Source: Mycolicibacterium flavescens (GTDB lineage Bacteria; Actinomycetota; Actinomycetes; Mycobacteriales; Mycobacteriaceae). Taken from it: 64,000 nt of DNA. Each line of letters starts with the position of its first letter. Positions within the stretch are counted from its first letter, which is position 1. The translations under genes were made by a program, and so were the position numbers. The stretch lies in the NCBI RefSeq assembly GCF_001722335.1, contig NZ_MIHA01000008.1, forward strand, positions 62,001-126,000. Direction: 5' to 3'. The notes under the pieces were generated by a model, which saw only the letters and a program-made list of their open reading frames with translations, searched no databases and was not told the DNA's origin. Below are positions 52,924 through 61,955 of this stretch, piece after piece.

Positions 52924-53253
52924 CTAGACCACCGGCTCCTTGATGCACTCGATGTAGGCCGCCCCGCTGTCGAGCACGCGCGGCTGCTTCCACACCTCGA
53001 TCGGGAACGACACGTTGACCAGCGACTGCATCATGTGGATGAGAGCCTTTGCGTCATCGGGCATTCCGTCGAGCGGGAACCGTGCGTCGCAGTACTCCAT
53101 GACGGCTTCAAGACGCTCCATGCCTGCGTCGTAGAACTCCTGCATCTCCTCCATGGTGGAGGACAGCCGCTTCTGGTAGCGCTCTTCCTCGGTGGGCAGG
53201 CACCAGTCGGTGAACCGCTCCAGATCGGCGAACTCTTCGGGCAGCTTAGGCAT
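52924..53253 (-). CDS. Small protein of unknown function in Rieske operon
   Basis: A 109-residue, acidic, mostly helical protein that I do not recognise. It begins MPKLPEEFADLERFTDWCLP and contains a run of Glu/Met-rich helix (TMEEMQEFYDAGMERLEAVM). No signal peptide or membrane segment is seen, and the three cysteines are not arranged as a cluster motif. Its ATG overlaps the Rieske oxygenase stop by 8 bp and the amidohydrolase starts 2 bp after it. That tight coupling suggests a subunit or assembly factor of the Rieske enzyme; this is inference. Confidence 0.8.
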   Translation of the reverse strand: MPKLPEEFADLERFTDWCLPTEEERYQKRLSSTMEEMQEFYDAGMERLEAVMEYCDARFPLDGMPDDAKALIHMMQSLVNVSFPIEVWKQPRVLDSGAAYIECIKEPVV

Positions 53254-54568
53254 TGACGGCGTCCTTCTCGCTGGCGGCCTGTCCGTTGGTCAGGCCCTTC
53301 TCCTTCTTATACGCGTTGACGTAATCCCACGCCGTCTTGTGCAGATGGCGCAGCAGGACCTCCTGGTCGCACAACGGGAACTCCTTGACGACGCGGGTGT
53401 TGATCATCGTCTGCGTGGCCTCGAGGGTATTGGCGTCCTGGAACGCGTACTCCTTGAACGTCACCGCCGCCAGTTCGTGCGCGAGTCGCTCGCGGGTGTT
53501 GGTGGCGGGCACGAAGTACAGCGTGCACTCGAAGATGTGCTTGTCCACGTCGGTGGGCCAGTAGTGGTAGGTCAGATACCAACCCGGCGCCCACAGCAGC
53601 AGCGTGAAGTTCGGGAAGAATTCGAACGAATCCTGACCCCAGGCGTGGTGCCGCGACGGGTTGACCGCCGGCGGCAACTCGTCGGGCAGGATGCCCTTGA
53701 TCTTCGGGCGGTCCCACGGGCCGAACAGACCGCTGTGCAGGATCCGCTCGATCGGCTTGACCATGCTCTCGTCCTTGGGCGGGCTCATCCCGCCCCACGA
53801 GGACACCATCGAGTGCTTGCCCTTGATGTCGTAGGCCAGCGCCTCGAAGCCGTAGCTGGCCAGCTTCTCGGCCTCCTCCTTGACCGCCTGCTTCATGTGC
53901 AGGATCGGTGCGTGGTAGAACTCGACGAACGCGTCGATGAACAGCTTCCAGTTCGAGTTCACCTCGGCCCGATAGGAATACGTCTCGGTCATCTCGTGGA
54001 AGGGGTAGCCCTCCAGGCCCTTGGCGAAGTCGCCGAGGTAGTCGACGAGCGGCTCGGCGTCGTTGTCGAAGTTGATGAAGATGAAGCCTTCCCAGACCTC
54101 GCAGCGCACCGGCACCAGGCCGTAGTCGCCCTTGTCGACGTTGAAGAACTCACCCTCCTGCTGGATGAACGTCAGGTCACCCTTGAGGTTGTACCGCCAC
54201 GCGTGGTACTTGCAGGTGAACTGGCGGCAGGTGCCGGAGACCTCTTCGTTGGGATAGTCGTTCCACACCAGCTTGTTCCCGCGGTGGCGGCACATGTTGT
54301 AGAACGCGCGCACCTCGTTGTCGCCGTCCTTGACGATGATGACCGAGGTTCCGACGCCGGCTGACGGCATCTCGCGGGTGAAGTAGCTGCCCTTCTTGGG
54401 GAGCCGCTCGACCCGGCCCACGTTGAGCCAGCACTTGCGGAAGATGGCCTGCTGCTCGAGCTTCCACTGCTCCGGATCGATCGAGTCGGTGTAATCGACC
54501 GGAGCGGTGCCGAGCTCGGGCCAGTGCTCGGTCCAGCTGCCCTCTTCGGGTTTGGGGAAAAATGCCAC
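53246..54568 (-). CDS. Rieske non-haem iron oxygenase, alpha subunit
   Basis: A 440-residue ring-hydroxylating oxygenase. The Rieske ligands are Cys93 and His95 (CRHRGN) and Cys119 and His122 (CKYH); 23 residues separate the two halves, against the usual 15-17. The mononuclear iron histidines are His219 and His224 in EFYHAPILH, and the residue that bridges to the neighbouring Rieske centre is Glu216 instead of Asp, as in carnitine oxygenase CntA. It needs a ferredoxin and reductase not encoded in the operon; the ferredoxin at 5518 has the same operator. The GTG at 54568 follows GAGG. Confidence 0.92.
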   Translation of the reverse strand: MAFFPKPEEGSWTEHWPELGTAPVDYTDSIDPEQWKLEQQAIFRKCWLNVGRVERLPKKGSYFTREMPSAGVGTSVIIVKDGDNEVRAFYNMCRHRGNKLVWNDYPNEEVSGTCRQFTCKYHAWRYNLKGDLTFIQQEGEFFNVDKGDYGLVPVRCEVWEGFIFINFDNDAEPLVDYLGDFAKGLEGYPFHEMTETYSYRAEVNSNWKLFIDAFVEFYHAPILHMKQAVKEEAEKLASYGFEALAYDIKGKHSMVSSWGGMSPPKDESMVKPIERILHSGLFGPWDRPKIKGILPDELPPAVNPSRHHAWGQDSFEFFPNFTLLLWAPGWYLTYHYWPTDVDKHIFECTLYFVPATNTRERLAHELAAVTFKEYAFQDANTLEATQTMINTRVVKEFPLCDQEVLLRHLHKTAWDYVNAYKKEKGLTNGQAASEKDAVNA

Positions 54569-54572
54569 GGTG

Positions 54573-55130
54573 TTACCTCTCTGCGTGCGTTTCGGAGTCG
54601 GGTTCTACGCCGAAGGTGTTGATGGCCATGGCTAGTGCGCCATAGCAGCCGATGGTGAAGACGAGGTCCATCAGCTGACGTTCCTCGAGATGTGCGGCCA
54701 GCGCGGCCCAGGTCGAATCGGACACGGTCGATGCGTCCCGGAGTTCGTCGACCGCCCGCAGCACGGCGCGGTCCAGGTCGGTGGCGGCCTCCCCGCGCTG
54801 CAGCGCCTCGATGTCCTGATCGGTCAGGCCCTCCTGGCGGCCCATCACGACGTGGTGGCGCCACTCGTACTCGCAGTTGGCCAGGTGGGCGACACGCAGG
54901 ACCGCCAACTCCCGCAGCCGCGGTGAGAGCGTCGATCCGTACAGCAGGTGGAAATTGAACCGCAGGAACGCCTTGGTCAGCTTCGGATGACGGACCAGCG
55001 TGGCCAGCAGGTTGCCGGCCGACTCGGGGTTGCGCCGTTCGGGAGACAGGGCTGACAGCGCGCCGTCGACGGCCTCGTCCCACTGCTCTGCCGGCAGGGG
55101 TGCCACTCGCAAGACCGGGCTCCTTTCCAT
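54573..55130 (-). CDS. Carboxymuconolactone decarboxylase/AhpD-like protein
   Basis: A 185-residue all-helical protein of the CMD/AhpD superfamily. The signature is ANCEYEWRHHVVMG; there is one cysteine in it, not the CxxC of peroxidase-type AhpD, which fits the CMD-like branch. Members include decarboxylases and proteins of unclear role in aromatic catabolism. It is the first gene of the leftward Rieske operon, 4 bp before the oxygenase, with an operator 14 bp upstream of its ATG. Confidence 0.85.
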   Translation of the reverse strand: MERSPVLRVAPLPAEQWDEAVDGALSALSPERRNPESAGNLLATLVRHPKLTKAFLRFNFHLLYGSTLSPRLRELAVLRVAHLANCEYEWRHHVVMGRQEGLTDQDIEALQRGEAATDLDRAVLRAVDELRDASTVSDSTWAALAAHLEERQLMDLVFTIGCYGALAMAINTFGVEPDSETHAER

Positions 55131-55141
55131 CGCCTCTCCGG

Positions 55142-55162
55142 TATGAGAATCAGGTTCTCATA
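55142..55162. promoter_or_regulatory. Operator-like inverted repeat, arms TATGAGAA and TTCTCATA
   Basis: Perfect 8-bp arms around a 5-bp centre (TCAGG); read as the common motif it is GAGAAT-CAG-GTTCTC at 55145-55159. It is just upstream of the CMD-Rieske operon. Confidence 0.72.
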
Positions 55163-55289
55163 TTTCGCCAGTAGATTTCCACCTTTCTACCGAATGGTCA
55201 ACGCATGCGACTAGATGCGGAGGTCACCGGGGTGGTGCCGGAGGCGCAATCGCCCTGCCAGGAGGGCCTAGGGTGGCTTTCGAACATTG

Positions 55290-55330
55290 ATTCTCGTACG
55301 GTGAGAAGATAGTTTCCTCACATCGAGAAC
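55290..55330. promoter_or_regulatory. Cluster of operator half-sites before the amidohydrolase
   Basis: ATTCTC (55290-55295), GAGAAG (55303-55308) and GAGAAC (55325-55330) lie within 41 bp upstream of the amidohydrolase at 55375. None has a good matching arm at the normal spacing. The rest of the 55131-55374 gap holds nothing else recognisable. Confidence 0.4.
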
Positions 55331-55374
55331 AAGCTTGATGGTTAGCCTCAGGGGATGGGACGAAAGGAACGGGC

Positions 55375-56670
55375 ATGAACAAAGACGACATGATCCTGAT
55401 CAGCGTCGATGACCACATCGTCGAGCCGCCCGACATGTTCAAGAATCATCTGCCCAAGAAGTACATCGACGAGGCGCCGCGACTGGTGCACAACCCCGAC
55501 GGCAGTGACACGTGGCAGTTCCGTGACACGGTGATCCCCAACGTCGCGCTCAACGCGGTGGCCGGCCGGCCCAAGGAGGAGTACGGGCTGGAACCGCAGG
55601 GACTCGACGAGATCCGGCCCGGCTGCTGGCAGGTTGACGAGCGGGTCAAGGACATGAACGCCGGCGGCATTCTGGGTTCGATGTGTTTTCCGTCCTTCCC
55701 CGGGTTCGCCGGCCGGTTGTTCGCCACCGAGGACCAGGAGTTCTCGTTGGCGTTGGTCAAGGCCTACAACGACTGGCACGTCGAGGAGTGGTGCGGGGCC
55801 TATCCGGCGCGCTTCATCCCGATGACGCTGCCGGTGATCTGGGATCCGGTGGAGTGCGCCAAGGAGATCCGGCGCAACGCCGAGCGCGGTGTGCATTCGT
55901 TGACGTTCACCGAGAACCCCTCGGCGATGGGGTATCCGAGCTTCCACGACTTCGAGCACTGGAAGCCGATGTGGGATGCGCTTGTCGACACCGAGACCGT
56001 GCTCAACGTGCACATCGGGTCCTCGGGTCGGCTGGCCATCACCGCCCCCGATGCGCCGATGGACGTGATGATCACGCTGCAGCCGATGAACATCGTCCAA
56101 GCCGCCGCGGACCTGCTGTGGTCGCGCCCGATCAAGGAGTACCCGACGCTCAAGGTCGCGCTGAGTGAAGGCGGCACCGGCTGGATCCCGTACTTCCTGG
56201 AACGGGTGGACCGCACCTATGAGATGCACTCGACGTGGACCGGTCAGGACTTCGGCGGCAAGCTGCCCAGCGAGGTGTTCCGCGAGCACTTCTTGACCTG
56301 CTTCATCGCCGACCCGGTCGGGGTGGCCACCCGCAACGCGATCGGGATCGACAACATCTGCTGGGAAGCCGACTACCCGCACAGCGACTCGATGTGGCCC
56401 GGGGCCCCCGAGCAACTCGACGAGGTGCTCACCGCCAACAACGTGCCCGACGACGAGATCAACAAGATGACCTACGAGAACGCGATGCGCTGGTACCACT
56501 GGGACCCGTTCACCCACATCACCCGCGAACAGGCCACCGTCGGTGCCCTGCGCAAAGCCGCCGAAGGCCACGACGTCTCCATTCAGGCGCTGTCGAAGAA
56601 GGAGAAGACCGGGGCCTCGTTCGCGGACTTCGCGGCCAGCGCCAAGCAGGTGACGGGCAACCAGGACTGA
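55375..56670 (+). CDS. Amidohydrolase-2 (ACMSD-like) family protein
   Basis: A 431-residue TIM-barrel metal hydrolase or decarboxylase. The N-terminus has SVDDHIVEPPDMF, the DxHxxE form of the metal motif; later metal or catalytic residues are in LNVHIGSSG and WEADYPHSDSMWPG. It shares a superfamily, but little sequence, with the protein at 28156. It heads the rightward group that continues with beta-oxidation genes 148 bp downstream. The ATG follows GAAAGGA. A decarboxylation or C-C hydrolysis of a ring-derived keto acid is plausible. Confidence 0.86.
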   Translation: MNKDDMILISVDDHIVEPPDMFKNHLPKKYIDEAPRLVHNPDGSDTWQFRDTVIPNVALNAVAGRPKEEYGLEPQGLDEIRPGCWQVDERVKDMNAGGILGSMCFPSFPGFAGRLFATEDQEFSLALVKAYNDWHVEEWCGAYPARFIPMTLPVIWDPVECAKEIRRNAERGVHSLTFTENPSAMGYPSFHDFEHWKPMWDALVDTETVLNVHIGSSGRLAITAPDAPMDVMITLQPMNIVQAAADLLWSRPIKEYPTLKVALSEGGTGWIPYFLERVDRTYEMHSTWTGQDFGGKLPSEVFREHFLTCFIADPVGVATRNAIGIDNICWEADYPHSDSMWPGAPEQLDEVLTANNVPDDEINKMTYENAMRWYHWDPFTHITREQATVGALRKAAEGHDVSIQALSKKEKTGASFADFAASAKQVTGNQD

Positions 56671-56818
56671 GAGGTCTGCCAGTATCGGAAGCTCCGGCCG
56701 CAGGGCCGGAAGCAACGTCTTGGAGTGCGCCGGTGCGGAAGCTGCGTTCACGCGCCGGCGCACTGCTCTGCGAGACGATGACAACGCTCCGCGAGAAGAC
56801 GACAAGAGGAGAACGACC

Positions 56819-58009
56819 GTGCCCGGCGGGATGAGTTTCGAGCTGACCGAGGACCAGGAGCTGATCCGCAAGTCCGTCCGTGAGTTGGCGAGCAAGTTCG
56901 ACGATCACTACTGGATGGAAAAGGATCTCGCGCACGAGTTCCCGCAGGAGTTCTACGACGCGATCGCCAAGGGCGGCTGGCTCGGCATGACCATCCCCGA
57001 GGAGTACGGCGGGCACGGTCTGGGGATCACCGAGGCGACGCTGTTGCTCGAGGAGGTGTCGCGCTCCGGGGCCGCGATGAACGGCGCCAGCGCCATCCAT
57101 CTGTCGATCTTCGGGATGCAACCCGTGGTCAAGCACGGCTCCGACGAACTCAAGGCAGAGACGCTGCCGCGGATCGTCAACGGCGATCTGCACGTCTGCT
57201 TCGGCGTCACCGAACCCGGTGCGGGCCTGGACACCTCGCGCATCACCACCTTCGCCAAGCGCGAAGGCGACAAGTACCGGATCAACGGGCGCAAGGTGTG
57301 GATCTCCAAAGCGCTGGAGTCCGAGAAAATTCTGCTGCTGACCAGGACCGAGACGCCGGCCGACTTAGAAAAACGCGGCGCCAAGAAGACCGACGGCATG
57401 ACGCTGTTCCTCACCGACCTCGACCGCGACCACGTCGACATCCGTCCCATCAAGAAGATGGGGCGCAACGCGGTCAGCTCCAACGAGGTGTTCATCGACG
57501 ACCTGATGGTGCCCGTCGAGCACCGCGTCGGCGAAGAGGGCAAGGGCTTCAAATACATCCTCGACGGCCTCAACCCCGAGCGGATGCTGATCGCCGCCGA
57601 AGCGCTGGGCATCGGGCGGGTGGCGCTGGAGAAGGCCGTGAAGTACGGCAACGAGCGCCACGTGTTCAACCGGCCGATCGGGATGAACCAGGGCCTGCAG
57701 TTCCCGCTGGCCGACTCGCTGGCCCGACTCGACGCGGCCGAGCTGGTGCTGCGCAAGGCTACCTGGCTCTACGACAACGGCAAACCCTGTGGGCGCGAGG
57801 CGAATACGGCCAAGTACCTGTGCGCCGACGCCGGTTTCGGCGCCGCCGACCGGGCCCTGCAGTTGCACGGCGGCATGGGTTACTCGGAGGAGTACCACGT
57901 CTCCCGTTACTTCCGCGAGTCACGGCTGATGAAGATCGCCCCGGTCAGCCAGGAGATGATTCTGAACTTCCTGGGCGAGCACGTGCTCGGGCTGCCGCGC
58001 AGCTACTGA
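56819..58009 (+). CDS. Acyl-CoA dehydrogenase (FadE-like)
   Basis: A 396-residue acyl-CoA dehydrogenase with FGVTEPGAGLDTSRI, KVWISKALESEK and LQLHGGMGYSEEYHVSRYFR. The candidate base is the glutamate in NPERMLIAAEALG. The C-terminal end (IAPVSQEMILNFLGEHVLG) lacks the usual GTSE block. The GTG at 56819 follows AGAGGAGA; an ATG four codons later is possible. The SDR of the same operon begins 17 bp after its stop. It should start a beta-oxidation round on the CoA ester made by the CoA-transferase downstream. Confidence 0.9.
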   Translation: MPGGMSFELTEDQELIRKSVRELASKFDDHYWMEKDLAHEFPQEFYDAIAKGGWLGMTIPEEYGGHGLGITEATLLLEEVSRSGAAMNGASAIHLSIFGMQPVVKHGSDELKAETLPRIVNGDLHVCFGVTEPGAGLDTSRITTFAKREGDKYRINGRKVWISKALESEKILLLTRTETPADLEKRGAKKTDGMTLFLTDLDRDHVDIRPIKKMGRNAVSSNEVFIDDLMVPVEHRVGEEGKGFKYILDGLNPERMLIAAEALGIGRVALEKAVKYGNERHVFNRPIGMNQGLQFPLADSLARLDAAELVLRKATWLYDNGKPCGREANTAKYLCADAGFGAADRALQLHGGMGYSEEYHVSRYFRESRLMKIAPVSQEMILNFLGEHVLGLPRSY

Positions 58010-58026
58010 CGACGGAGTTACAACTG

Positions 58027-58785
58027 ATGGTCAACTATTTCGACTTGTCGGGTCGCTCGGCGCTGGTGACCGGGGCTGCGGGCGGTATCGGCTCGGCTGT
58101 CGCGCAGGCCCTGGCCGATGCGGGCGCCGCGGTGCTCGTCACCGACGTCGACAAGGACGCCGCAGCGGCGGTGGCGCAACGGATCTCATCGGGCGGCGGG
58201 CGCGCCGAGGCTGCGGCGCTCGACGTCGCCGACCGGGACTCGGCCGACGCCGCCGCCGCGCAGGCGGCTGCCCTGGCCGACGGTGCCCTGCACATCGTGA
58301 TCAACAACGCGGGCGTGACCAAGCCGGCGATGTTCGAGAAGACGACGCAGGAGTCGTTCCGGCTGCTGTTCGACATCCACGTGATGGGCGCGTTCAACGT
58401 CACCCAGGCCGACCTGCCCCACATCCCGACTGACGGCACCGGCCGCATCGTCAACGTCACCTCGGCGGCCGGCCTGACCGGCACGCTGGGCCAGGTCAAC
58501 TACTCGACCGCCAAGGCCGGGATCATCGGCTTCACCAAATCCCCTGCCCGCGAACTGGCGACGAAGAAGATCACGGCCAACGCGCTGGCGCCGCTGGCCG
58601 CCGCACCGATGACCGAGACCATCCGCACCAACGAGAAGTTCTCGGCCAACATGATGAACCGCATCCCGATGAAACGGTGGGCGTATCCGGAGGAGGTCGC
58701 CGGCGCGTTCGTGTTCATGGCGTCCGACGCCGCGTCCTACATCACCGGACAGGTGCTGCCGGTCGACGGCGGCATGGTGATGTGA
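58027..58785 (+). CDS. SDR, 3-hydroxyacyl-CoA dehydrogenase/FabG-like
   Basis: A 252-residue SDR with VTGAAGGIGSAVAQAL, NNAGVTK and the catalytic YSTAK; the C-terminal LPVDGGMVM is typical of FabG-type proteins. Placed between an acyl-CoA dehydrogenase and CoA-transferase, crotonase and thiolase genes, it probably oxidises the 3-hydroxyacyl-CoA. The expected PG in the loop after the active site is LA (ALAPLAAAP). The CoA-transferase GTG overlaps its TGA. Confidence 0.88.
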   Translation: MVNYFDLSGRSALVTGAAGGIGSAVAQALADAGAAVLVTDVDKDAAAAVAQRISSGGGRAEAAALDVADRDSADAAAAQAAALADGALHIVINNAGVTKPAMFEKTTQESFRLLFDIHVMGAFNVTQADLPHIPTDGTGRIVNVTSAAGLTGTLGQVNYSTAKAGIIGFTKSPARELATKKITANALAPLAAAPMTETIRTNEKFSANMMNRIPMKRWAYPEEVAGAFVFMASDAASYITGQVLPVDGGMVM

Positions 58786-60002
58786 GCACCGCAGCGCCAC
58801 TGAGCGGCGTCACCGTCGTCGCGATGGAACAGGCCGTCGCCGCACCGATGTGCACCCGCGTCCTCGCGGACTTCGGTGCCCGCGTGATCAAGGTCGAGAA
58901 CCCCAATGGCGGTGACTTCGCCCGCGACTACGACGACGTCGTCAACGGCCCGGGCGGCCTTGCCGCGCACTTCGTCTGGTGCAACCGCGGCAAGGAATCG
59001 GTCACGCTTAACACCAAGTCGCCCGAGGGCCTCGACCTGCTGCACCGCCTGCTCGACCGGGCCGACGCGTTCGTGTCCAACCTGGCGCCGGGGGCGACGG
59101 CGCGGCTGGGCCTGTCGCCCGCCGACCTCGCCGAACGCCACCCGAACGTGATCCCGGTGGAGATCGACGGCTACGGACCCGGCGGGCCGATCTCGCACAA
59201 ACGCGCATACGACCTGCTGGTGCAGGCCGAGGCGGGGTCCTGTGCGGTGACCGGATACCCCGGGATGCCGGCCAAACCCGGGCCCGCGATGGCGGATTTC
59301 AGCACCGGCCTCTACGCGGCGATCTCGATCCTCGCGCTGTTGCTCGGGCGCGCCCGCAGCGGTGGCGCGGATCCTGCACCGTCGGTGGCGTTGAGCCTGT
59401 TCGACGTGATGACCGACGTGATGGGGTACCAGCTCACCTACACCCAGCATTCGGGGATCGACCAGGAACCGCTCGGGGTCGGCTCACCGGCGGTCGCGCC
59501 GTACGGCGCGTTCCCGACCCGCGACGGGCACACCGTGGTTCTCGGGACGACCAACGATCGGGAGTGGCAGCGGGTGGCGCGCGAGATCATCGACCGCCCG
59601 GATCTCGCCGAGGATCCCCGCTTCGCCACCAACCCGGACCGCTGTGAGCACCGCGAGATTCTCGAGGAGGCGATCGGATCCTGGTGCGCGCAGCGCGATC
59701 TGGCTGAGATCCAGAAGATCGCCGACGCGGCGGGCATCGGCAACTCCCGCTACAACCTGCCCAGCGAGGTCGTCGCGCATCCGCATTTGACCGCGCGTGA
59801 CCGGTGGCGCACCGTCGCCACCCCCGCGGGCGACATCTCCGCGCTGCGGCCGCCGCCGGTGATCAGCGGATTCGAACAACCGATGGGCCCCATCCCGGGG
59901 CTCGGCCAGCACACCGACGCTGTGCTGAGCGAACTCGGTTTGAACGCAGCCGATCTCGCGCGGCTGCGCGCCGACGGTGTGATCGGACCCGCGTACTCAT
60001 GA
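58782..60002 (+). CDS. CaiB/BaiF family (type III) CoA-transferase
   Basis: A 406-residue single-domain type III CoA-transferase. CTRVLADFGARVIKVENPNG is the N-terminal signature and the candidate catalytic aspartate is in MADFSTGLYA. It would activate a carboxylic acid by taking CoA from another thioester, serving the beta-oxidation genes on both sides. It is the third CaiB-type gene in the window (others at 4475 and 32661). Start and stop overlap the neighbours (GTGA and ATGA). Confidence 0.89.
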   Translation: MSTAAPLSGVTVVAMEQAVAAPMCTRVLADFGARVIKVENPNGGDFARDYDDVVNGPGGLAAHFVWCNRGKESVTLNTKSPEGLDLLHRLLDRADAFVSNLAPGATARLGLSPADLAERHPNVIPVEIDGYGPGGPISHKRAYDLLVQAEAGSCAVTGYPGMPAKPGPAMADFSTGLYAAISILALLLGRARSGGADPAPSVALSLFDVMTDVMGYQLTYTQHSGIDQEPLGVGSPAVAPYGAFPTRDGHTVVLGTTNDREWQRVAREIIDRPDLAEDPRFATNPDRCEHREILEEAIGSWCAQRDLAEIQKIADAAGIGNSRYNLPSEVVAHPHLTARDRWRTVATPAGDISALRPPPVISGFEQPMGPIPGLGQHTDAVLSELGLNAADLARLRADGVIGPAYS

Positions 60003-60802
60003 GCGATGTGCTGCTGAGCTCCGACCGTGACGGTGTGCGGACACTGACGCTGAACCGGCCCGAGCGCAAGAACGCGATCAACGCGCAGTTGTGGGAGGAA
60101 CTCGCCGATGCGCTGCGCGCCGCCGCCCGCGACACCGAACTGCGGGCGCTGGTCGTCACCGGCGCCGGCGGGGCGTTCTGCTCGGGCGCCGACATCGGCA
60201 CCCCGGAGGACATCCACCCGCGGCACAAGCTGCGCAAGCTGACCGATGTCGCGCTGGCCCTGCACGAACTGGCCGTGCCCACCATCGCCAAGGTGACCGG
60301 CGTCGCGGTCGGCGCCGGCTGGAATCTCGCGCTCGGCTGTGACTTCGTGGTCGCGACCCCGGGTTCGCGGTTCTGCCAGATCTTCGCCAAGCGCGGTCTG
60401 TCGGTGGATCTCGGCGGTTCCTGGCTGTTGCCCAAACTGGTGGGCCTGCAGCAGGCCAAACGTCTGGTTCTGCTGGCGGACATGATCGACGCCGACGAGG
60501 CCCGGTCACTGGGCCTGGTGACGTGGATCAAACCGGAAGCCGAGATCGACGGCTTTGTCGACGACCTGGCCGCCCGGCTGGCCGCGGGCCCGCCGGTCGC
60601 GCTGGCCCAGAGCAAGGCGCTGCTCAACGACGGCGCCAACGCGACGCTGCGTGATGCGCTGGCCAACGAGGCCCGCGCGCAGCCCGGTAACTTCGCGACC
60701 ACAGACTCGGCGGAGGCGTACGCCGCGTTCGCGGAGAAGCGGGACGCGGTATTTGATGGTCGGTGGGCGATTCGGCCCGGATCGGAGAAGGACAATGCGT
60801 GA
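59999..60802 (+). CDS. Enoyl-CoA hydratase/isomerase, PaaG-like
   Basis: A 267-residue crotonase. The oxyanion segment is GGAFCSGADIG; GAGWNLALGCDFV has asparagine at the first classical glutamate, and the second catalytic position is aspartate in SVDLGGSW. An aspartate there, with RFCQIFAKRGL before it, is the pattern of PaaG-type isomerases. It could shift a double bond or hydrate an enoyl-CoA in this cassette. It overlaps the CoA-transferase stop (ATGA) and the thiolase start (8 bp). Confidence 0.89.
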   Translation: MSDVLLSSDRDGVRTLTLNRPERKNAINAQLWEELADALRAAARDTELRALVVTGAGGAFCSGADIGTPEDIHPRHKLRKLTDVALALHELAVPTIAKVTGVAVGAGWNLALGCDFVVATPGSRFCQIFAKRGLSVDLGGSWLLPKLVGLQQAKRLVLLADMIDADEARSLGLVTWIKPEAEIDGFVDDLAARLAAGPPVALAQSKALLNDGANATLRDALANEARAQPGNFATTDSAEAYAAFAEKRDAVFDGRWAIRPGSEKDNA

Positions 60803-61940
60803 AACGGTGATCGTCGAGGCGGTACGCACACCGGTCGGCAAACGCAATGGCGGGCTGTCGGACATGCACGCCGCGGACCTGTCGGCGATTGTGCTGACGG
60901 CGCTGGTCGAACGCGCCGGCATCGACCCCGAGATCGTCGACGATGTGGTGTGGGGCTGCGTGTCGCAGGTCGGCGACCAGTCCAGCAACATCGGTCGGTA
61001 CGCGGTGCTGGCGGCCGGGTGGCCCGAGTCGATTCCCGGGACCACGGTCAACCGCGCGTGCGGATCCTCTCAACAGGCCGTCGACTTCGCCGTGCAGGCG
61101 GTGATGTCCGGCCAGCAGGACGTGGTCGTCGCGGGCGGGGTCGAGGTGATGAGCCGGGTGCCGCTCGGTTCGGCGCGCGCCACCGGTATGCCGTACGGGC
61201 CGAAAGTGCTTGACCGCTACGGTGATTTCACGTTCAACCAGGGCATCTCGGCGGAGCTGATCGCGCAGAAGTGGGGATTTTCGCGCACCCGGCTCGACGA
61301 GTACTCGGTCCGCTCGCATGAACTCGCCGCCGCCGCACAGGACAGCGGCGCGTTCGAATCGCAGATCATGCCGGTGTTCACCGACGGTGGGCCCGTCGTC
61401 GGTGACGAGGGGGTCCGGCGGGGGAGCACCGTCGAGAAGCTCGCCGGGCTCAAGCCGGCGTTCAAGGACGACGGGGTGATCCACGCCGGGAACTCGTCGC
61501 AGATCTCCGACGGCGCAGCGGCGCTGCTGGTCATGACGGCCGAGAACGCGGTGGCGATGGGCCTGAACCCGATCGCCCGGTACCGCGCCGGCGCGGTGAC
61601 CGGGGCCGATCCGGTGCTGATGCTGACCGGACCGATCCCGGCCACCGAGAAGGTTCTGCACAAGGCCGGTGTCGGCATCGACGAGATCGGCGTCTTCGAA
61701 GTCAACGAGGCGTTCGCGCCGGTGCCGCTGGCGTGGCTCGCCGAAACCGGAGCCGACGAGTCCAAGCTCAACCCGCTCGGCGGGGCGATCGCGCTCGGAC
61801 ACCCGCTCGGCGCGTCGGGAGCGGTGCTGATGACCCGCATGCTCAACCACATGCGCGACAACGGGATTCGATTCGGCCTGCAGACAATGTGTGAGGGCGG
61901 CGGCACCGCCAACGCCACGCTCGTCGAGCTGATCGCCTGA
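60795..61940 (+). CDS. Thiolase (acetyl-CoA acyltransferase)
   Basis: A 381-residue thiolase with all active-site motifs: the nucleophilic cysteine in NRACGSSQQA, VNEAFAPVPLAW, the histidine in ALGHPLGASGA and the second cysteine in MCEGGGTANA. It catalyses the final cleavage of a 3-ketoacyl-CoA in the beta-oxidation cassette. It is closest in type to the degradative FadA thiolases. The ATG at 60795 follows GGAGAAGGA and overlaps the crotonase end by 8 bp. Confidence 0.94.
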   Translation: MRETVIVEAVRTPVGKRNGGLSDMHAADLSAIVLTALVERAGIDPEIVDDVVWGCVSQVGDQSSNIGRYAVLAAGWPESIPGTTVNRACGSSQQAVDFAVQAVMSGQQDVVVAGGVEVMSRVPLGSARATGMPYGPKVLDRYGDFTFNQGISAELIAQKWGFSRTRLDEYSVRSHELAAAAQDSGAFESQIMPVFTDGGPVVGDEGVRRGSTVEKLAGLKPAFKDDGVIHAGNSSQISDGAAALLVMTAENAVAMGLNPIARYRAGAVTGADPVLMLTGPIPATEKVLHKAGVGIDEIGVFEVNEAFAPVPLAWLAETGADESKLNPLGGAIALGHPLGASGAVLMTRMLNHMRDNGIRFGLQTMCEGGGTANATLVELIA

Positions 61941-61955
61941 ACCGGAGAGGCACGC

